From Gammaproteobacteria bacterium (GTDB lineage Bacteria > Pseudomonadota > Gammaproteobacteria > VBWC01), in assembly GCA_023266115.1 (NCBI GenBank), contig JAHFRU010000010.1:1-64000 (forward strand): a DNA stretch of 64,000 nucleotides, in the 5' to 3' direction. The notes under the pieces were generated by a model. The model saw only the letters and a program-made list of their open reading frames with translations, did no database searches and was not told where the DNA came from. The translations under genes were made by a program, and so were the position numbers. Of the stretch, positions 19,408 to 30,754 are shown piece after piece; within the stretch, counting starts at the first letter, position 1; each line of letters begins with the position of its first letter.

Positions 19408-22400
19408 ATGGCCAAGCGTACCGACATTGAAAGCATATTGATTATCGGTGCCGGGCCGATTGTGATCGGTCAGGCGTGTGAGTTCGATTACTCAGGAGCC
19501 CAGGCCTGCAAGGCGCTGCGCGAGGAGGGCTACAAGGTCATCCTCGTCAATTCCAATCCGGCCACGATCATGACCGATCCGGGCATGGCGGATGTGACCT
19601 ATATCGAACCGATCCGCTGGCAGACCGTGGCGCAGATCATCGAAGCCGAACGGCCGGATGCGTTGCTGCCGACGATGGGCGGCCAGACAGCATTGAATTG
19701 TGCGCTGGATCTGGCGCGCGAAGGCATCCTGGATGAATTCGACGTCGAACTGATTGGCGCCAGCGCCGATGCGATCGACAAGGCCGAGGACCGCGCGCGT
19801 TTCGGCGAGGCGATGCGCGCGATAGGCCTGGAAGTGCCGCGGGCGATCATTGCCCGCAGCAAGGAGGAGGCGCTGGCGGCGCAGACGAGCATCGGTTTTC
19901 CGACGATTATCCGGCCGTCTTTTACAATGGGCGGCAGCGGCGGTGGTATTGCGTACAACCCCGAGGAATTTCTGGAGATCGTCGAGCGCGGCCTGGATCT
20001 GTCGCCGACGCACGAGCTGCTGATCGAGGAATCGGTGCTCGGCTGGAAGGAGTATGAAATGGAAGTTGTTCGCGATTCCCGCGACAACTGCATTATCGTC
20101 TGCTCGATCGAGAATCTCGATCCGATGGGCATTCATACCGGCGATTCGATCACGGTCGCGCCGGCGCAGACGCTGACGGACAAGGAATACCAGGTCATGC
20201 GCAACGCGTCTATCGCGATCCTGCGCGAGATCGGCGTCGAGACCGGTGGCTCGAACGTCCAGTTCGCGGTGAATCCGCAGGATGGCCGTCTGCTGGTCAT
20301 CGAGATGAATCCGCGCGTGTCACGTTCGTCGGCGCTGGCGTCGAAGGCGACCGGATTCCCGATCGCCAAGGTCGCCGCCAAGCTGGCCGTCGGTTATACG
20401 CTCGATGAGTTGCGCAACGAAATTACCGGCGGTGCGACACCGGCGTCTTTCGAGCCGGCTATCGACTATGTGGTGACCAAGGTGCCGCGCTTTACCTTTG
20501 AAAAGTTTCCGCAGACGGCGCAGCGACTGACCACCCAGATGAAATCTGTCGGCGAGGTGATGGCAATAGGCCGGACGTTCCAGGAGTCGCTGCAAAAAGC
20601 GCTGCGCGGTCTGGAAACCGGCGTTGATGGTCTGAACGAAAAGGTCGATCCCGGCAGCGATAACGCGCTGACGATTATCCGGCAGCAATTGACGTCGACC
20701 GGCCCGGAGCGGCTCTGGTTCATCGCGGATGCGTTTCGCGCCGGATTTGGCGGCGACGAGATCCACGCGCTGACGCGCATCGATCCGTGGTTTCTTGTGC
20801 AGATCGAGGAGCTGGTACGCATCGAGGACGGGCTGCGTGGCCAGTCGCTCGCTGCGCTCGACAAGGGACGATTGTTTCGGCTGAAGCAGAAAGGGTTTTC
20901 GGACCGGCGGCTCGCCCAGGTGCTCGGCGTGCGCGAAGAGCAGGTCCGCAAGCAGCGGCATGCGCTGGGTGTGCGCCCGGTATACAAGCGCGTCGATACC
21001 TGCGCGGCGGAGTTCGCATCGACAACCGCTTACCTGTATTCCACCTACGAAGAGGAATGTGAAGCCGCGCCGACGGACCGCAACAAGATCATGGTGCTGG
21101 GCGGCGGTCCGAACCGGATCGGGCAGGGCATCGAATTCGACTACTGCTGCGTGCATGCGGCGTTCGCGATGCGCGAAGAGGGTTACGAGACCATCATGGT
21201 CAACTGTAACCCCGAGACGGTATCCACCGACTTCGATACTTCGGACAGATTGTATTTCGAACCGTTGACGCTCGAGGACGTGCTGGAGATCATCGCGATC
21301 GAACAGCCGAAGGGCGTCATCGTGCAATACGGCGGCCAGACGCCGCTGAAGCTGGCGCGCGCGCTGGCAGCGGCCGGTGCGCCGATCATCGGTACGACAC
21401 CGGACGCGATCGACCGCGCCGAGGATCGCGAGCGGTTTCAACGCATGCTCAACGAGCTCGGTCTGAAACAGCCCGAGAATCGCACCGCGACAGAGCCCGA
21501 ACAGGCGGTTCGTCTGGCGCGTGAGATCGGCTTCCCGCTGGTGGTCAGGCCATCGTATGTGCTGGGTGGCCGGGCGATGGAAATCATCTATGACGAGGAG
21601 GATTTGCGTCGTTACATGCGTGCTGCTGTCGATGCCTCCAATGACGCGCCGGTATTGCTGGACCGTTTTCTGGATGACGCGATTGAGGTCGACGTGGATG
21701 CCATATGTGACGGCCAGGATGTGTTGATCGGCGGTGTCATGCAGCATATCGAACAGGCCGGCGTGCATTCCGGTGACTCGGCGTGTTCGTTGCCACCGTA
21801 CAGTCTGGACGCCGAAATTCAGGCGCGCTTGCGGGCACAGGTGGCGGCGATGGCGCACGCGCTGGGGGTAGTCGGCCTGATGAACGTGCAGTTCGCGGTC
21901 AAGGGTCGGGATATCTACGTGCTCGAAGTCAATCCGCGTGCGTCACGTACCGTGCCATTCGTATCGAAGGTGATTGGCCGGTCGCTGGCGAAGATCGCGG
22001 CGCGTTGCATGGTCGGTAAATCGCTCGTCGAACAGGGGGCCACCGAGGAAATTGTGCCGAAGTACTGGTCGGTCAAGGAAGCAGTGTTTCCGTTTAACAA
22101 GTTCCCGAACGTCGATCCTATCCTAGGTCCCGAGATGAAGTCGACCGGCGAGGTCATGGGTGTCGGGCGGACCTTCGCCGAGGCGTTCGCGAAATCGCAG
22201 CAGGGCGCCGGTGTGGTGTTGCCGCACGATGGTCGGGCGTTCGTCAGCGTCCGCGACGCCGACAAGGGTGGGGTCGCGGCGGTGGCAGGCGAGCTACACA
22301 GTCTGGGATTTGCTATTCTTGCCACGAGGGGGACGGCTCAAGTGCTTGAACAAGCGGGCATTGCCTGCACCGGCGTGTATAAAGTCGGCGAAGGCCGGCC

Positions 22401-22629
22401 GCATATTGTTGATATGATCAAGAGCAATGACGTAACGTTTATCGTGAATACCACCGAAGGTAAACAGGCCATCGCTGATTCCGCCGAGATCCGGCGCGCG
22501 GCCTTGCAGTGCAAGGTTCCGTACACCACGACGCTGGCCGGCGCGCGGGCGACCTGCATGGCGCTGCGCGACGAGTCCGCCTACGGCGTCTATCCATTGC
22601 AACGACTGCACAAGGAGTTGATGGAATGA
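19408..22629 (+). CDS. carB: Carbamoyl-phosphate synthase large subunit
   Basis: 1073-residue ATP-dependent synthetase made of two homologous ATP-grasp halves. First half: [20 protein letters not shown] and [14 protein letters not shown]. Second half: [32 protein letters not shown] and [17 protein letters not shown]. The C-terminal MGS-like allosteric domain (about residues 935-1073) carries [15 protein letters not shown] and [12 protein letters not shown], where ornithine/UMP binding is known. The length is typical. greA overlaps its stop by four bases (ATGA), coupling the two. Confidence 0.98.
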   Translation: MAKRTDIESILIIGAGPIVIGQACEFDYSGAQACKALREEGYKVILVNSNPATIMTDPGMADVTYIEPIRWQTVAQIIEAERPDALLPTMGGQTALNCALDLAREGILDEFDVELIGASADAIDKAEDRARFGEAMRAIGLEVPRAIIARSKEEALAAQTSIGFPTIIRPSFTMGGSGGGIAYNPEEFLEIVERGLDLSPTHELLIEESVLGWKEYEMEVVRDSRDNCIIVCSIENLDPMGIHTGDSITVAPAQTLTDKEYQVMRNASIAILREIGVETGGSNVQFAVNPQDGRLLVIEMNPRVSRSSALASKATGFPIAKVAAKLAVGYTLDELRNEITGGATPASFEPAIDYVVTKVPRFTFEKFPQTAQRLTTQMKSVGEVMAIGRTFQESLQKALRGLETGVDGLNEKVDPGSDNALTIIRQQLTSTGPERLWFIADAFRAGFGGDEIHALTRIDPWFLVQIEELVRIEDGLRGQSLAALDKGRLFRLKQKGFSDRRLAQVLGVREEQVRKQRHALGVRPVYKRVDTCAAEFASTTAYLYSTYEEECEAAPTDRNKIMVLGGGPNRIGQGIEFDYCCVHAAFAMREEGYETIMVNCNPETVSTDFDTSDRLYFEPLTLEDVLEIIAIEQPKGVIVQYGGQTPLKLARALAAAGAPIIGTTPDAIDRAEDRERFQRMLNELGLKQPENRTATEPEQAVRLAREIGFPLVVRPSYVLGGRAMEIIYDEEDLRRYMRAAVDASNDAPVLLDRFLDDAIEVDVDAICDGQDVLIGGVMQHIEQAGVHSGDSACSLPPYSLDAEIQARLRAQVAAMAHALGVVGLMNVQFAVKGRDIYVLEVNPRASRTVPFVSKVIGRSLAKIAARCMVGKSLVEQGATEEIVPKYWSVKEAVFPFNKFPNVDPILGPEMKSTGEVMGVGRTFAEAFAKSQQGAGVVLPHDGRAFVSVRDADKGGVAAVAGELHSLGFAILATRGTAQVLEQAGIACTGVYKVGEGRPHIVDMIKSNDVTFIVNTTEGKQAIADSAEIRRAALQCKVPYTTTLAGARATCMALRDESAYGVYPLQRLHKELME

Positions 22630-23102
22630 GCAGAGAACCGATAACGCTGGAAGGCGAGCTGCGTTTGCGCGAGGAGTTGAAAGAGCTCAAGTCGGTCAAG
22701 CGGCCGGCCGTCATTCAGGCCATCGCCGATGCGCGGGCGCACGGTGATTTGAAGGAAAATGCCGAGTACCATGCCGCGAAGGAACAGCAGGGCTTCATCG
22801 AAGGCCGCATCGCCAACATCGAGCAACGCCTCGGCAATGCGCAGATTATCGATGTATCCAAACTGAACGCGGGCGGCAAGGCGGTATTCGGTTCGACCGT
22901 CGAACTGATCGACCAGGAAAACGGGGAAGAGGTCGTTTACCAGATCGTCGGTGATCTCGAGGCGGACATCAGTGCAGGCAGGATTTCCATTAGCTCGCCG
23001 CTGGCGCGATCGCTGATCGGCAAGACCGAAGGCGATATCGTGACGTTTCAGGCGCCGGGTGGTATCAAGGAATACGAGATAGTCAGCGTCCGGTATCGCT
23101 GA
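22626..23102 (+). CDS. greA: Transcription elongation factor GreA
   Basis: 158-residue factor that enters the RNA polymerase secondary channel and stimulates cleavage of backtracked RNA. The N-terminal coiled coil contains the acidic tip [18 protein letters not shown], and the C-terminal FKBP-like domain has [15 protein letters not shown] and [14 protein letters not shown]. The ATG overlaps the carB stop. The carA-carB-greA order is shared with pseudomonads. Confidence 0.97.
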   Translation: MSREPITLEGELRLREELKELKSVKRPAVIQAIADARAHGDLKENAEYHAAKEQQGFIEGRIANIEQRLGNAQIIDVSKLNAGGKAVFGSTVELIDQENGEEVVYQIVGDLEADISAGRISISSPLARSLIGKTEGDIVTFQAPGGIKEYEIVSVRYR

Positions 23103-23116
23103 CGACTGAGCCATCG

Positions 23117-23572
23117 GTGACACCATCATCCCGATTGCTGGTAGGCGAACAGTTATTGCTGACGCTGTGGGTCGGCAGCCAGTGGGCAATTGGCTACATC
23201 GCCGTGCCGGTGCTGTTTCATTCACTGGATAACCGCGCGCTGGCCGGCAACGTCGCCGGTGAAATGTTCACCGTGGTTTATCTGATCGGGCTTGTTGCTG
23301 GCCCTTTGTTGATTGCCAGTCTGTGGTTTCGCGCCGGGCCTGTCCTTCGGGAGTGGCGCTTCTGGGTGATAGTCGCCATGGTGGTGCTGGTCGCCATCGG
23401 CATGTTTGTCGTGCAGCCGATGATGCAGGATTTGAAGACACAGGGAGAGCTGGTCAAGGGCGGTGAACTCGCAGCGCGCTTCGGCCGCTTGCACGGCATG
23501 TCCTCCGCGATGTACCTGGTAACCAGTCTATTGGGTCTGGCTCTCGTCGTTTTCGGTCGGCGCGACGACTGA
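23117..23572 (+). CDS. DUF4149 membrane protein
   Basis: 151-residue inner-membrane protein with about four hydrophobic helices (LLLTLWVGSQWAIGYIAVPV, VVYLIGLVAGPLLIASLWF, FWVIVAMVVLVAIGMFVV, and a last one near the C-terminus). The pattern of a conserved FGRLHGMSS motif before the last helix fits DUF4149/TMEM205-like proteins. The function is unknown. It begins at GTG 14 bases after greA, so it is probably in the same transcript, and it converges with yhbY. Confidence 0.78.
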   Translation: MTPSSRLLVGEQLLLTLWVGSQWAIGYIAVPVLFHSLDNRALAGNVAGEMFTVVYLIGLVAGPLLIASLWFRAGPVLREWRFWVIVAMVVLVAIGMFVVQPMMQDLKTQGELVKGGELAARFGRLHGMSSAMYLVTSLLGLALVVFGRRDD

Positions 23573-23599
23573 CCACGACGTGCTGTACGGCGATTGAAT

Positions 23600-23893
23600 T
23601 TATGTGGGGAGCACAATGCGAGGTTTTTTGCCGCGGCGATAGAATGTTGCGGTACGGCCGATGGTCTGGACGATCACGGCATCGGTTTCGGTGCAAATTT
23701 GATCGATCAGCTGCCGACGCGCCGTGCGATCGCCGGCTGGCAGCCTGATCTTGACGAGTTCATGGTGGGCGATAGCCGCCGTGATTTCAGCCAGGACACC
23801 CGGTGTAATACCCGCGTCGCCGACAATAACCACTGGGTTAAGATGGTGACATAGCGAGCGCAGGTGTGTGTTCTGTTTGGTGGAAAGGGGCAT
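23600..23893 (-). CDS. yhbY: YhbY family RNA-binding (CRM) protein
   Basis: 97-residue CRS1/YhbY (CRM) domain protein associated with pre-50S ribosomes in E. coli. Hallmarks: LRSLCHHLNPVVIVGDAGIT, ITAAIAHHELVKIRL, the GxxG-like turn region, and VQTIGRTATFYRRGKK. The ATG at 23893 matches the family; the longer upstream frame does not. It is divergent from rlmE with 121 bases between, the usual arrangement (yhbY/rlmE-ftsH). Confidence 0.94.
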   Translation of the reverse strand: MPLSTKQNTHLRSLCHHLNPVVIVGDAGITPGVLAEITAAIAHHELVKIRLPAGDRTARRQLIDQICTETDAVIVQTIGRTATFYRRGKKPRIVLPT

Positions 23894-24014
23894 GATCAAT
23901 ACTGGATTTGTGGCTATTTCCGGGCGCGTAGTATAACCGCTGCCGCTACGGGAGCAAGACATACGCTCGAGATTCAGCCGACGGCGCATCGATATCGGGT
24001 TTAGATTCACGACC

Positions 24015-24635
24015 ATGCCGAGAAGCAAAAGCAGTCGCCGGTGGTTGCAGCAGCATCATGACGATGTTTATGTGCTGCGCGCGCGACAGGAAGGGTACCG
24101 GTCGCGCGCCGCCTACAAGCTGATCGAAATCAACGAAAAGCATGATCTGCTGCGTCCCGGGGTGGCGATCGTCGATCTCGGGGCCGCGCCGGGCGGCTGG
24201 TCGCAGATTGCCGCGCGCCATGTGGGCACCGGCGGGCGCGTGATTGCGACGGATATTCTGCCGATGGAGCCGCTACAGAACGTCGAATTCGTTCAGGGCG
24301 ATTTTACCGAGGAGACGGTTTATGAATCCCTGGTCGCGATGCTTGGTGAGCAGAGGGCCGGACTTGTTATTTCCGATATGGCCCCCAATAGTAGTGGAAT
24401 GAAAACTGTGGATCAGCCCCGGGCGCTGTATCTGGCTGAACTGGCGCTGGATATGGCGCGTCGTGTACTCCGCCCCGACGGTGATTTTCTGGTGAAAGTC
24501 TTTCAGGGCGCGGGTTCCGAGCAATTCATCAAGGAGATTCGCGGCACCTTTGGCAAGGTGATAATTGTAAAACCAAAGGCCTCCCGGCCAAAATCGCGTG
24601 AGGTTTATGTGCTCGCGCGCAACTATTTAGTATAG
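24015..24635 (+). CDS. rlmE: 23S rRNA 2'-O-ribose methyltransferase RlmE
   Basis: 206-residue FtsJ-type enzyme methylating U2552 of 23S rRNA. RSRAAYKLIEINEKHDLL carries the first catalytic Lys, and the SAM motif is VDLGAAPGGWSQIAA. VISDMAPNSSG contains the catalytic Asp, and the second Lys lies in DFLVKVFQGAG, followed by VKPKASRPKSREVYVLA. The family residues are complete. It is upstream of ftsH as in E. coli. Confidence 0.97.
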   Translation: MPRSKSSRRWLQQHHDDVYVLRARQEGYRSRAAYKLIEINEKHDLLRPGVAIVDLGAAPGGWSQIAARHVGTGGRVIATDILPMEPLQNVEFVQGDFTEETVYESLVAMLGEQRAGLVISDMAPNSSGMKTVDQPRALYLAELALDMARRVLRPDGDFLVKVFQGAGSEQFIKEIRGTFGKVIIVKPKASRPKSREVYVLARNYLV

Positions 24636-24662
24636 TAAGGTCTAAATTTAGGATTGCCCCTG

Positions 24663-24693
24663 TTCAAGGCAGGATATATTTTTCCGCTACAAT
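24663..24693 (+). promoter_or_regulatory. ftsH promoter (candidate)
   Basis: TTCAAG (24663-24668), 19 bases, TACAAT (24688-24693) in the 114-base gap before ftsH. The -10 is good; the spacing is longer than ideal. Confidence 0.35.
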
Positions 24694-24749
24694 AAACATC
24701 GGGCAGGGGCGCGGGGCGCGCAAGGTTTTTTCAGCGAGAGGCGTTTGAG

Positions 24750-26675
24750 TTGAACGATATGGCGAAAAATATAATCCTGTGGGTGGTCATCGCGGTGGTG
24801 TTGATGTCCGTCTTCAACAATTTCGGTCCGCCCCAGCCAGCGTCCCGGCAGCTTCCTTATTCGCAGTTCATCGAGGAAGTGCGCCATAAACAGGTTGAAA
24901 AAGTCGTTATTGAGGGGCCGCGTATTTTCGGCGAATATCAGGGTGGCGGCAAGTTTGCCACATACAGTCCCGGCGATCCCGGGCTGGTCGGCGACCTGCT
25001 TAATAATAATGTGAACGTTACCGCGCAGCCGGCGGAACGCCAGGGTCTGTTGATGCAGATCTTTATTTCATGGTTTCCGATGTTGCTGCTGATCGCCGTG
25101 TGGATTTTCTTCATGCGCCAGATGCAGGGCGGTGGCGGTGGTCGCGGCGCGATGTCGTTCGGGCGCAGTCGCGCCCGCCTGCTTGGTGAGGACCAGGTCA
25201 AGGTGACGTTTGCCGATGTTGCCGGCGTCGAGGAGGCGAAAGACGAAGTCAGCGAACTCGTCGAGTTTCTGCGCGATCCGTCGAAGTTCCAGAAGCTCGG
25301 CGGCAAGATTCCGCGTGGCGTATTGATGGTCGGCGCACCGGGCACCGGCAAGACGTTGCTTGCGCGCGCGATCGCCGGCGAGGCGAAGGTGCCGTTTTTC
25401 ACGATATCCGGTTCGGATTTCGTCGAGATGTTTGTCGGTGTCGGCGCGGCGCGTGTGCGCGATATGTTCGAGCAGGCCAAGAAGCAGGCGCCGTGCATTA
25501 TCTTTATAGATGAAATCGATGCGGTCGGTCGTCATCGTGGCGCCGGTCTCGGCGGCGGTCATGACGAGCGCGAACAAACGCTGAACCAGTTGCTGGTCGA
25601 AATGGATGGCTTCGAAGGCAACGAAGGCGTCATCGTCATTGCGGCGACCAACCGTCCTGATGTCCTCGATCCGGCGCTGTTGCGGCCCGGCCGCTTCGAC
25701 CGTCAGGTGGTCGTGCCGCTGCCGGATATCCGTGGCCGGGAACACATTCTGAAAGTCCACATGCGCAAGGTGCCGATGTCAGATGACGTGAAACCGTCGG
25801 TCATTGCCCGTGGTACGCCCGGATTTTCCGGCGCTGATCTCGCGAACCTGGTAAACGAGGCGGCCTTGTTCGCCGCGCGCGCCAACAAGCGTACGGTCGA
25901 GATGGATGATTTCGAGAAGGCGAAAGACAAGATCATGATGGGCGCTGAACGCCGCTCCATGGTCATGAGCGAACAGGAAAAGAAACTGACCGCGTATCAC
26001 GAATCCGGTCACGTCATCGTCGGCCGCACCGTCCCGTCGCACGATCCGGTGCACAAGGTGACGATCATTCCCCGCGGTCGTGCACTGGGGTTGACCATGT
26101 TCCTGCCGGAGGAGGATCGCCATAGCTACAGCAAGGAGCGACTCGAAAGCCAGATATCCAGCATGATGGGTGGTCGTATTGCTGAAGAGCTCATATTCGG
26201 GCGAAATGCGGTCACTACCGGTGCATCGAACGATATCCAGCGTGCCACGGAAATCGCACGGAATATGGTGACCCGTTGGGGCTTGTCGGATCGCCTTGGG
26301 CCATTGTCTTATTCGGAGGAAGAGGGCGAGGTTTTTCTCGGTCACTCCGTGACGCAGCACAAGCAGGTTTCCGACGAAACCGCCCGTGCCATTGACGAAG
26401 AATTACGCGCAATCGTGGATCGCAACTACGAACGTGCCAGGAAGATATTGCAGGACAACGTTGACAAGCTGCATCTGATGGCCGAGGCGTTGATCAAATA
26501 CGAGACGCTCGATAACGATCAGATCAACGACATCATGAACGGTAAGCAGCCGCATCCTCCGAGCGGATGGGTCCACGATTCGTCGGAGCCACCGTCAGCA
26601 AAGGCGCCTGAGGCGAAATCGACCGCGGAAGATAAGCCGGATGGCAAGATCGGCGATCCGGCTCAGCAACATTAA
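24750..26675 (+). CDS. ftsH: ATP-dependent zinc metalloprotease FtsH
   Basis: 641-residue membrane-anchored AAA+ protease degrading misfolded membrane proteins and regulators. It has two N-terminal membrane helices around a small periplasmic domain ([35 protein letters not shown]). The Walker A is VGAPGTGKT, Walker [13 protein letters not shown], and the second region of homology [17 protein letters not shown]. The zinc motif HESGH lies near residue 417. The C-terminal tail is acidic/Pro-rich. It starts at TTG 24750, or ATG 24759 (MAKN) as in many homologues. Confidence 0.98.
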   Translation: MNDMAKNIILWVVIAVVLMSVFNNFGPPQPASRQLPYSQFIEEVRHKQVEKVVIEGPRIFGEYQGGGKFATYSPGDPGLVGDLLNNNVNVTAQPAERQGLLMQIFISWFPMLLLIAVWIFFMRQMQGGGGGRGAMSFGRSRARLLGEDQVKVTFADVAGVEEAKDEVSELVEFLRDPSKFQKLGGKIPRGVLMVGAPGTGKTLLARAIAGEAKVPFFTISGSDFVEMFVGVGAARVRDMFEQAKKQAPCIIFIDEIDAVGRHRGAGLGGGHDEREQTLNQLLVEMDGFEGNEGVIVIAATNRPDVLDPALLRPGRFDRQVVVPLPDIRGREHILKVHMRKVPMSDDVKPSVIARGTPGFSGADLANLVNEAALFAARANKRTVEMDDFEKAKDKIMMGAERRSMVMSEQEKKLTAYHESGHVIVGRTVPSHDPVHKVTIIPRGRALGLTMFLPEEDRHSYSKERLESQISSMMGGRIAEELIFGRNAVTTGASNDIQRATEIARNMVTRWGLSDRLGPLSYSEEEGEVFLGHSVTQHKQVSDETARAIDEELRAIVDRNYERARKILQDNVDKLHLMAEALIKYETLDNDQINDIMNGKQPHPPSGWVHDSSEPPSAKAPEAKSTAEDKPDGKIGDPAQQH

Positions 26676-26718
26676 ACCCGGGTGCGGCGGCGAGTGCATG
26701 GCTGTGTATTAGTTTGAG

Positions 26719-27591
26719 ATGTTGGCTGGCACGGCGGGCTCTGCAGTAAACTCCGGAAAGGTGCTGGATTGTGCCGGTCGGAAGCTGGATCTGGCGATGC
26801 CCCGCGTAATGGGCATCCTGAATGTTACCCCCGACTCCTTTTCGGACGGGGGTAATTTTTTGGCCGTTGATAACGCGCTCGCGCATGCGCGCCGTATGGT
26901 TGCGGACGGTGCTTCTATCGTCGACGTCGGCGGGGAGTCAACCCGGCCGGGTGCTGCGTCCGTTTCGATCGCGGAGGAAATCGGGCGGGTAGTACCGGTG
27001 ATTGAGACCTTGTGCGCGGAATTACCGGTGATCATTTCGGTAGATACCAGTCGGCCCGATGTGATGGCGGCGGCAGTTGCTGCGGGTGCCGGGATGATCA
27101 ACGATGTCCGGGCTTTGCAAAACGACGATGCACTTGCCGCGGCGGCAGATAGCGGCGCTGCGGTGTGTTTGATGCACATGCAGGGTGATCCCCGTACGAT
27201 GCAGAACGATCCGCAGTACGGCGACGTTGTGGGCGACGTGTTGGCGTTTTTGAAACATCGCGTAGCCGTTTGTGTTGACGCGGGCATCGCGCGTGACCGT
27301 TTGGTCATAGACCCCGGTTTCGGGTTTGGCAAAACGCTTGCGCATAATCTGCAACTGTTGAAACGGCTTGAGCTATTTCATGAGCTGCAATTGCCGATAT
27401 TAGTTGGAATGTCGCGTAAGTCCATGATCGGCAGCGTGTTGGATAAGGAAGTTGGGGACCGGCTGGTGGGCGGAATCGCCTGCGCGGTACTGGCCTTGTG
27501 GCAAGGCGCGTCAGTGATTCGCACCCACGACGTTCGCGAGACGGTGGAAGCCGTACGTATGTGTCACGCGGTTGTAGCAGGCGGTTTCTAG
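26719..27591 (+). CDS. folP: Dihydropteroate synthase
   Basis: 290-residue TIM-barrel enzyme joining p-aminobenzoate to the pterin diphosphate in folate synthesis, the sulfonamide target. Signatures: MGILNVTPDSFSDGG, VDVGGESTRPGA, IDPGFGFGKTLAHN and the terminal IRTHDVRETVEA. It sits between ftsH and glmM as in E. coli. Confidence 0.97.
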   Translation: MLAGTAGSAVNSGKVLDCAGRKLDLAMPRVMGILNVTPDSFSDGGNFLAVDNALAHARRMVADGASIVDVGGESTRPGAASVSIAEEIGRVVPVIETLCAELPVIISVDTSRPDVMAAAVAAGAGMINDVRALQNDDALAAAADSGAAVCLMHMQGDPRTMQNDPQYGDVVGDVLAFLKHRVAVCVDAGIARDRLVIDPGFGFGKTLAHNLQLLKRLELFHELQLPILVGMSRKSMIGSVLDKEVGDRLVGGIACAVLALWQGASVIRTHDVRETVEAVRMCHAVVAGGF

Positions 27592-27657
27592 TAGTTTCCG
27601 GGTTCGAACGGTGCCTACCCGATTGGCGCCAGGCATAACTTCAGGCAGGATTATGTT

Positions 27658-29055
27658 GTGATAAGAAAACATTTCGGTACGGACGGTATTCGCGGTCGTG
27701 TCGGCCAGGAGCCGATCACGGCAGAGTTTGTGTTGAAGCTCGGCTGGGCCGCCGGTAAGGTGCTGGCACCGCAGGGTGGTGGCAAGGTGCTGATAGGCAA
27801 GGATACGCGGATATCGGGGTATATGTTCGAATCGGCGTTGCAGGCCGGCCTGTCCGCCGCCGGTGTCAATATCCGGTTGCTGGGACCAATGCCGACGCCG
27901 GCGATCGCCTATCTCACACGAACGCTGCGTGCTCAGGCCGGTATTGTTATCAGCGCTTCTCACAACCCCTATTACGATAACGGCATAAAATTCTTTTCGG
28001 GGCAGGGCACCAAGCTGCCCGACGACGTCGAGCGAGAAATCGAGGAAATGCTCGATCAACCGATGAGGACCGTAGATTCATCGGTACTTGGCAAGGTAGA
28101 GCGCGTGGTCGACGCGGCAGGCCGATATATCGAGTTCTGCAAAAGCACCGTTCCGAACGGCACCAACTTCAAGGGCATGACCATCGTCGTTGACTGCGCA
28201 CACGGCGCGACCTATCACGTGGCTCCAAATGTTTTCAAGGAGTTGGGGGCTAATGTTGTTGAGATTGGTGTCGAGCCGGACGGGCTGAACATCAATAGCG
28301 AATGTGGTTCGACACACCCGCAGGCGCTGCAGGCGGCCGTGCTGGAACACGGCGCGGATCTTGGTGTGGCCCTGGACGGCGACGGTGATCGCGTGTTGAT
28401 GGTGGATCATAAAGGCGAACTCGTCGACGGCGATGAATTGATGTTTATCATCGTGATGGCGCGCCTGAACGAGGGGTGTCTGGGTGGTGGGGTCGTTGGG
28501 ACCATCATGACAAATCTGGGGCTGGAGCACGCGTTGATTGAGAAGAACATTCGTTTTGAACGCGCTCCGGTAGGTGACCGGTATGTCATGGAAAGACTTC
28601 TGAAAGAAGGTTGGCTGATCGGCGGCGAAACGTCGGGGCATGTAATGTGCCTGGACCGGACAACGACTGGCGACGGGATCATTGCCGCGCTGCAGGTACT
28701 GGCTGCCGTGCAAAAATCGGGATGTTCCGTGCATGAGCTGAAGGCCGGTATGACGAAATTTCCCCAGTACATGGTTAATGTGACGATCCGTGAACCGGTC
28801 AATGTCGATGGTTCACCAGAACTGGCATCGGCGGTGCGCGATGCGGAAAAGGACCTGGGCCATGATGGCCGGGTGCTGCTGCGCGCTTCCGGTACGGAAC
28901 CGGTTTTTCGTGTCATGGTCGAGGGCAGCGATGCGGCGTTGGTAAAGAAGCTTGCCAACAATCTGGCGCATATTGTTAAAAAAATGCAGGGAGCACCGGC
29001 CATCCCCGACCGTGCCGTGACCGTAATGGACCCTTCGCGTATTACCGCTCGTTAA
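27658..29055 (+). CDS. glmM: Phosphoglucosamine mutase
   Basis: 465-residue enzyme converting glucosamine-6-P to glucosamine-1-P for peptidoglycan and LPS. The catalytic phospho-Ser is Ser101 in [11 protein letters not shown], and the Mg site is [12 protein letters not shown]. The sugar-binding loop GGETSGHVM and phosphate-binding [15 protein letters not shown] are intact. It starts with GTG ([13 protein letters not shown]). The C-terminal tail of about 20 residues beyond the usual end is poorly conserved. Confidence 0.97.
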   Translation: MIRKHFGTDGIRGRVGQEPITAEFVLKLGWAAGKVLAPQGGGKVLIGKDTRISGYMFESALQAGLSAAGVNIRLLGPMPTPAIAYLTRTLRAQAGIVISASHNPYYDNGIKFFSGQGTKLPDDVEREIEEMLDQPMRTVDSSVLGKVERVVDAAGRYIEFCKSTVPNGTNFKGMTIVVDCAHGATYHVAPNVFKELGANVVEIGVEPDGLNINSECGSTHPQALQAAVLEHGADLGVALDGDGDRVLMVDHKGELVDGDELMFIIVMARLNEGCLGGGVVGTIMTNLGLEHALIEKNIRFERAPVGDRYVMERLLKEGWLIGGETSGHVMCLDRTTTGDGIIAALQVLAAVQKSGCSVHELKAGMTKFPQYMVNVTIREPVNVDGSPELASAVRDAEKDLGHDGRVLLRASGTEPVFRVMVEGSDAALVKKLANNLAHIVKKMQGAPAIPDRAVTVMDPSRITAR

Positions 29056-29223
29056 GCGCGCTTCGGCTGGATTTTGTGGCAGGCCGCCGGATCAAACGGT
29101 TATTATGACGAGTGCGTACGGGAACACGACGATTCCACATTAATTCCCCTGCAGAAAATTGATTTCCGGGCGCAGTGTCGCTAAGCTTCCCCGTCTTTTG
29201 CGTGAAGGACTAGGGGTGTGGGC

Positions 29224-29976
29224 ATGCGACGATCATTGGTTGCCGGAAACTGGAAGATGAACGGCACGCGCGCGAGCGTCAATTTGCTGATCGAGGGTAT
29301 GAAACGCGGCGCCGGTTCAGTGCGGCAGGCTGAAATTGCGGTTTGTGTGCCGTATGTGTTTCTGGCGGACATCGAAAGAATGCTGGGCGGAACGTCGATC
29401 GTATGGGGCGCGCAAAATCTTGCGAGAGAGAAATCCGGCGCCTATACCGGCGAGATTTCCGGAACGATGCTGAAGGATTTTAACTGCAAATATGTGATTG
29501 TCGGCCATTCGGAACGGCGTACTCTTTATGGTGAAAGCGATGTCCTGGTAGCGGAGAAATTCGCGGCCGCCCAGCGGGACGGGTTGACCCCGATATTTTG
29601 TGTCGGCGAGTTGCTCAGGGAGCGTGAAAACGGCGAGACTGAATCCATTGTCGCCCGGCAACTTGACGAAGTACTGAACGCCGGACCGGGAGTCGAGGCG
29701 TTGCGGAACGCGGTGATTGCCTATGAACCGGTATGGGCGATCGGCACCGGCAAGACGGCGTCGCCGGATCAGGCGCAGGAAGTGCATGCGTTCGTTCGGG
29801 ACCGTATTGCCGAGCGCGACCGACAGATCGCAACGAATATCCGGATTATTTATGGTGGTAGTGTCAAACCGGCAAATGTCGAGGATCTATTCAACATGCC
29901 GGACATTGACGGTGGACTGATTGGCGGTGCGTCGCTGGATGCCGACGAGATGCTCGCGATATGTCGGGCCGCGTAG
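29224..29976 (+). CDS. tpiA: Triosephosphate isomerase
   Basis: 250-residue (beta/alpha)8 glycolytic enzyme. It has GNWKMNG with the catalytic Lys, VIVGHSERR with the catalytic His, AYEPVWAIGTGKTA with the catalytic Glu, and the phosphate loop IIYGGSVKPAN and GGASL. I chose ATG 29224 over GTG 29218 because the SD AGGGGT ends 6 bases before the ATG. It is followed by secG. Confidence 0.97.
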   Translation: MRRSLVAGNWKMNGTRASVNLLIEGMKRGAGSVRQAEIAVCVPYVFLADIERMLGGTSIVWGAQNLAREKSGAYTGEISGTMLKDFNCKYVIVGHSERRTLYGESDVLVAEKFAAAQRDGLTPIFCVGELLRERENGETESIVARQLDEVLNAGPGVEALRNAVIAYEPVWAIGTGKTASPDQAQEVHAFVRDRIAERDRQIATNIRIIYGGSVKPANVEDLFNMPDIDGGLIGGASLDADEMLAICRAA

Positions 29977-30047
29977 GCTTGCTGGCGCGAGCGGATTACG
30001 CGCCCGGGGACAGGGTTGGAATTTTAAACTATTAGCCGGATTTTTGA

Positions 30048-30461
30048 ATGCAAACTGTTTTACTTGTTATCCATGTGTTGTTGTCGCTGACTCTGGTCGG
30101 ATTGGTGTTGATTCAGCGAGGTAAGGGTGCGGAAGTGGGCGCGGCATTTGGCAGCGGCGCCTCGACCACGGTATTTGGCAGCCAGGGATCGGCGTCGTTT
30201 TTGACGCGCACTACCGCTGTCATCGCAACGCTTTTTTTTCTCACCAGCCTGAGCCTGGCGTACATGTCGGGACAGCAGGTGGAGCGTAAGAGCGTAACGG
30301 AATTGATGACCCCCGCGACTTCCGATGTGCCGGCGTCGCAGCACGATGTGCCGGGCGCTGCGGATGCGATGAACAAAAATGCGCCTGCGGACATACCGGA
30401 CGCCCCGATGTCTCCGGCAGAACAAACATCCGGCGATTCAAGCACGCCGGTGCCGAACTAA
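30048..30461 (+). CDS. secG: Protein translocase subunit SecG
   Basis: 137-residue small inner-membrane subunit of SecYEG. There are two membrane helices: the first is VLLVIHVLLSLTLVGLVLIQ, and the second FLTRTTAVIATLFFLTSLSL follows the conserved cytoplasmic loop GKGAEVGAAFGSGASTTVFG. The C-terminal Pro/Ala/Ser-rich tail is longer than in E. coli. Placement after tpiA and before tRNA-Leu is conserved. Confidence 0.95.
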   Translation: MQTVLLVIHVLLSLTLVGLVLIQRGKGAEVGAAFGSGASTTVFGSQGSASFLTRTTAVIATLFFLTSLSLAYMSGQQVERKSVTELMTPATSDVPASQHDVPGAADAMNKNAPADIPDAPMSPAEQTSGDSSTPVPN

Positions 30462-30543
30462 AACTAAACAAGCGTTCTCATAAACGCTAGAATGAGTCGT
30501 TGGTCTTCCGCGATTGGCAGCAATCTCGCGTGAAGAGGGAGAC

Positions 30544-30628
30544 GCCGATGTGGTGGAATTGGTAGACACGCCATCTTGAGGGGGTGGTGGGGAAACCCGT
30601 GTCGGTTCGAGTCCGACCATCGGCACCA
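30544..30628 (+). tRNA. tRNA-Leu (anticodon GAG)
   Basis: 85-nt tRNA with acceptor stem GCCGATG / CATCGGC, discriminator A and encoded CCA (30626-30628). D arm TGGAATTGGTAGACA; anticodon stem CCATC / GGTGG around loop TTGAGGG gives anticodon GAG (reads CUU/CUC). It has a long type II variable arm and the T loop GTTCGAGTC. The position between secG and nuoA is typical. Confidence 0.97.
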
Positions 30629-30717
30629 ATCAATGACCCATGAGGGGTGGGGAGATTGCCAGTGCGAGTGTATGCATAACACTATGAAAACAAAAATAAT
30701 AACGATTAGTGTTCGGC

Positions 30718-30747
30718 TTGACACTTTTCCGACAACTGACCTAGACT
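30718..30747 (+). promoter_or_regulatory. nuo operon promoter (candidate)
   Basis: Consensus TTGACA at 30718-30723, 18 bases, TAGACT at 30742-30747. The predicted start point falls at about 30754, next to the nuoA ATG at 30755, so the message could be leaderless. Confidence 0.5.
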
Positions 30748-30754
30748 CCGATCG

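Noticed and set aside
20320-21858. 512-codon open frame opposite carB
   Set aside because: Antisense shadow; the composition (many His, Arg, Gln) mirrors carB codons.
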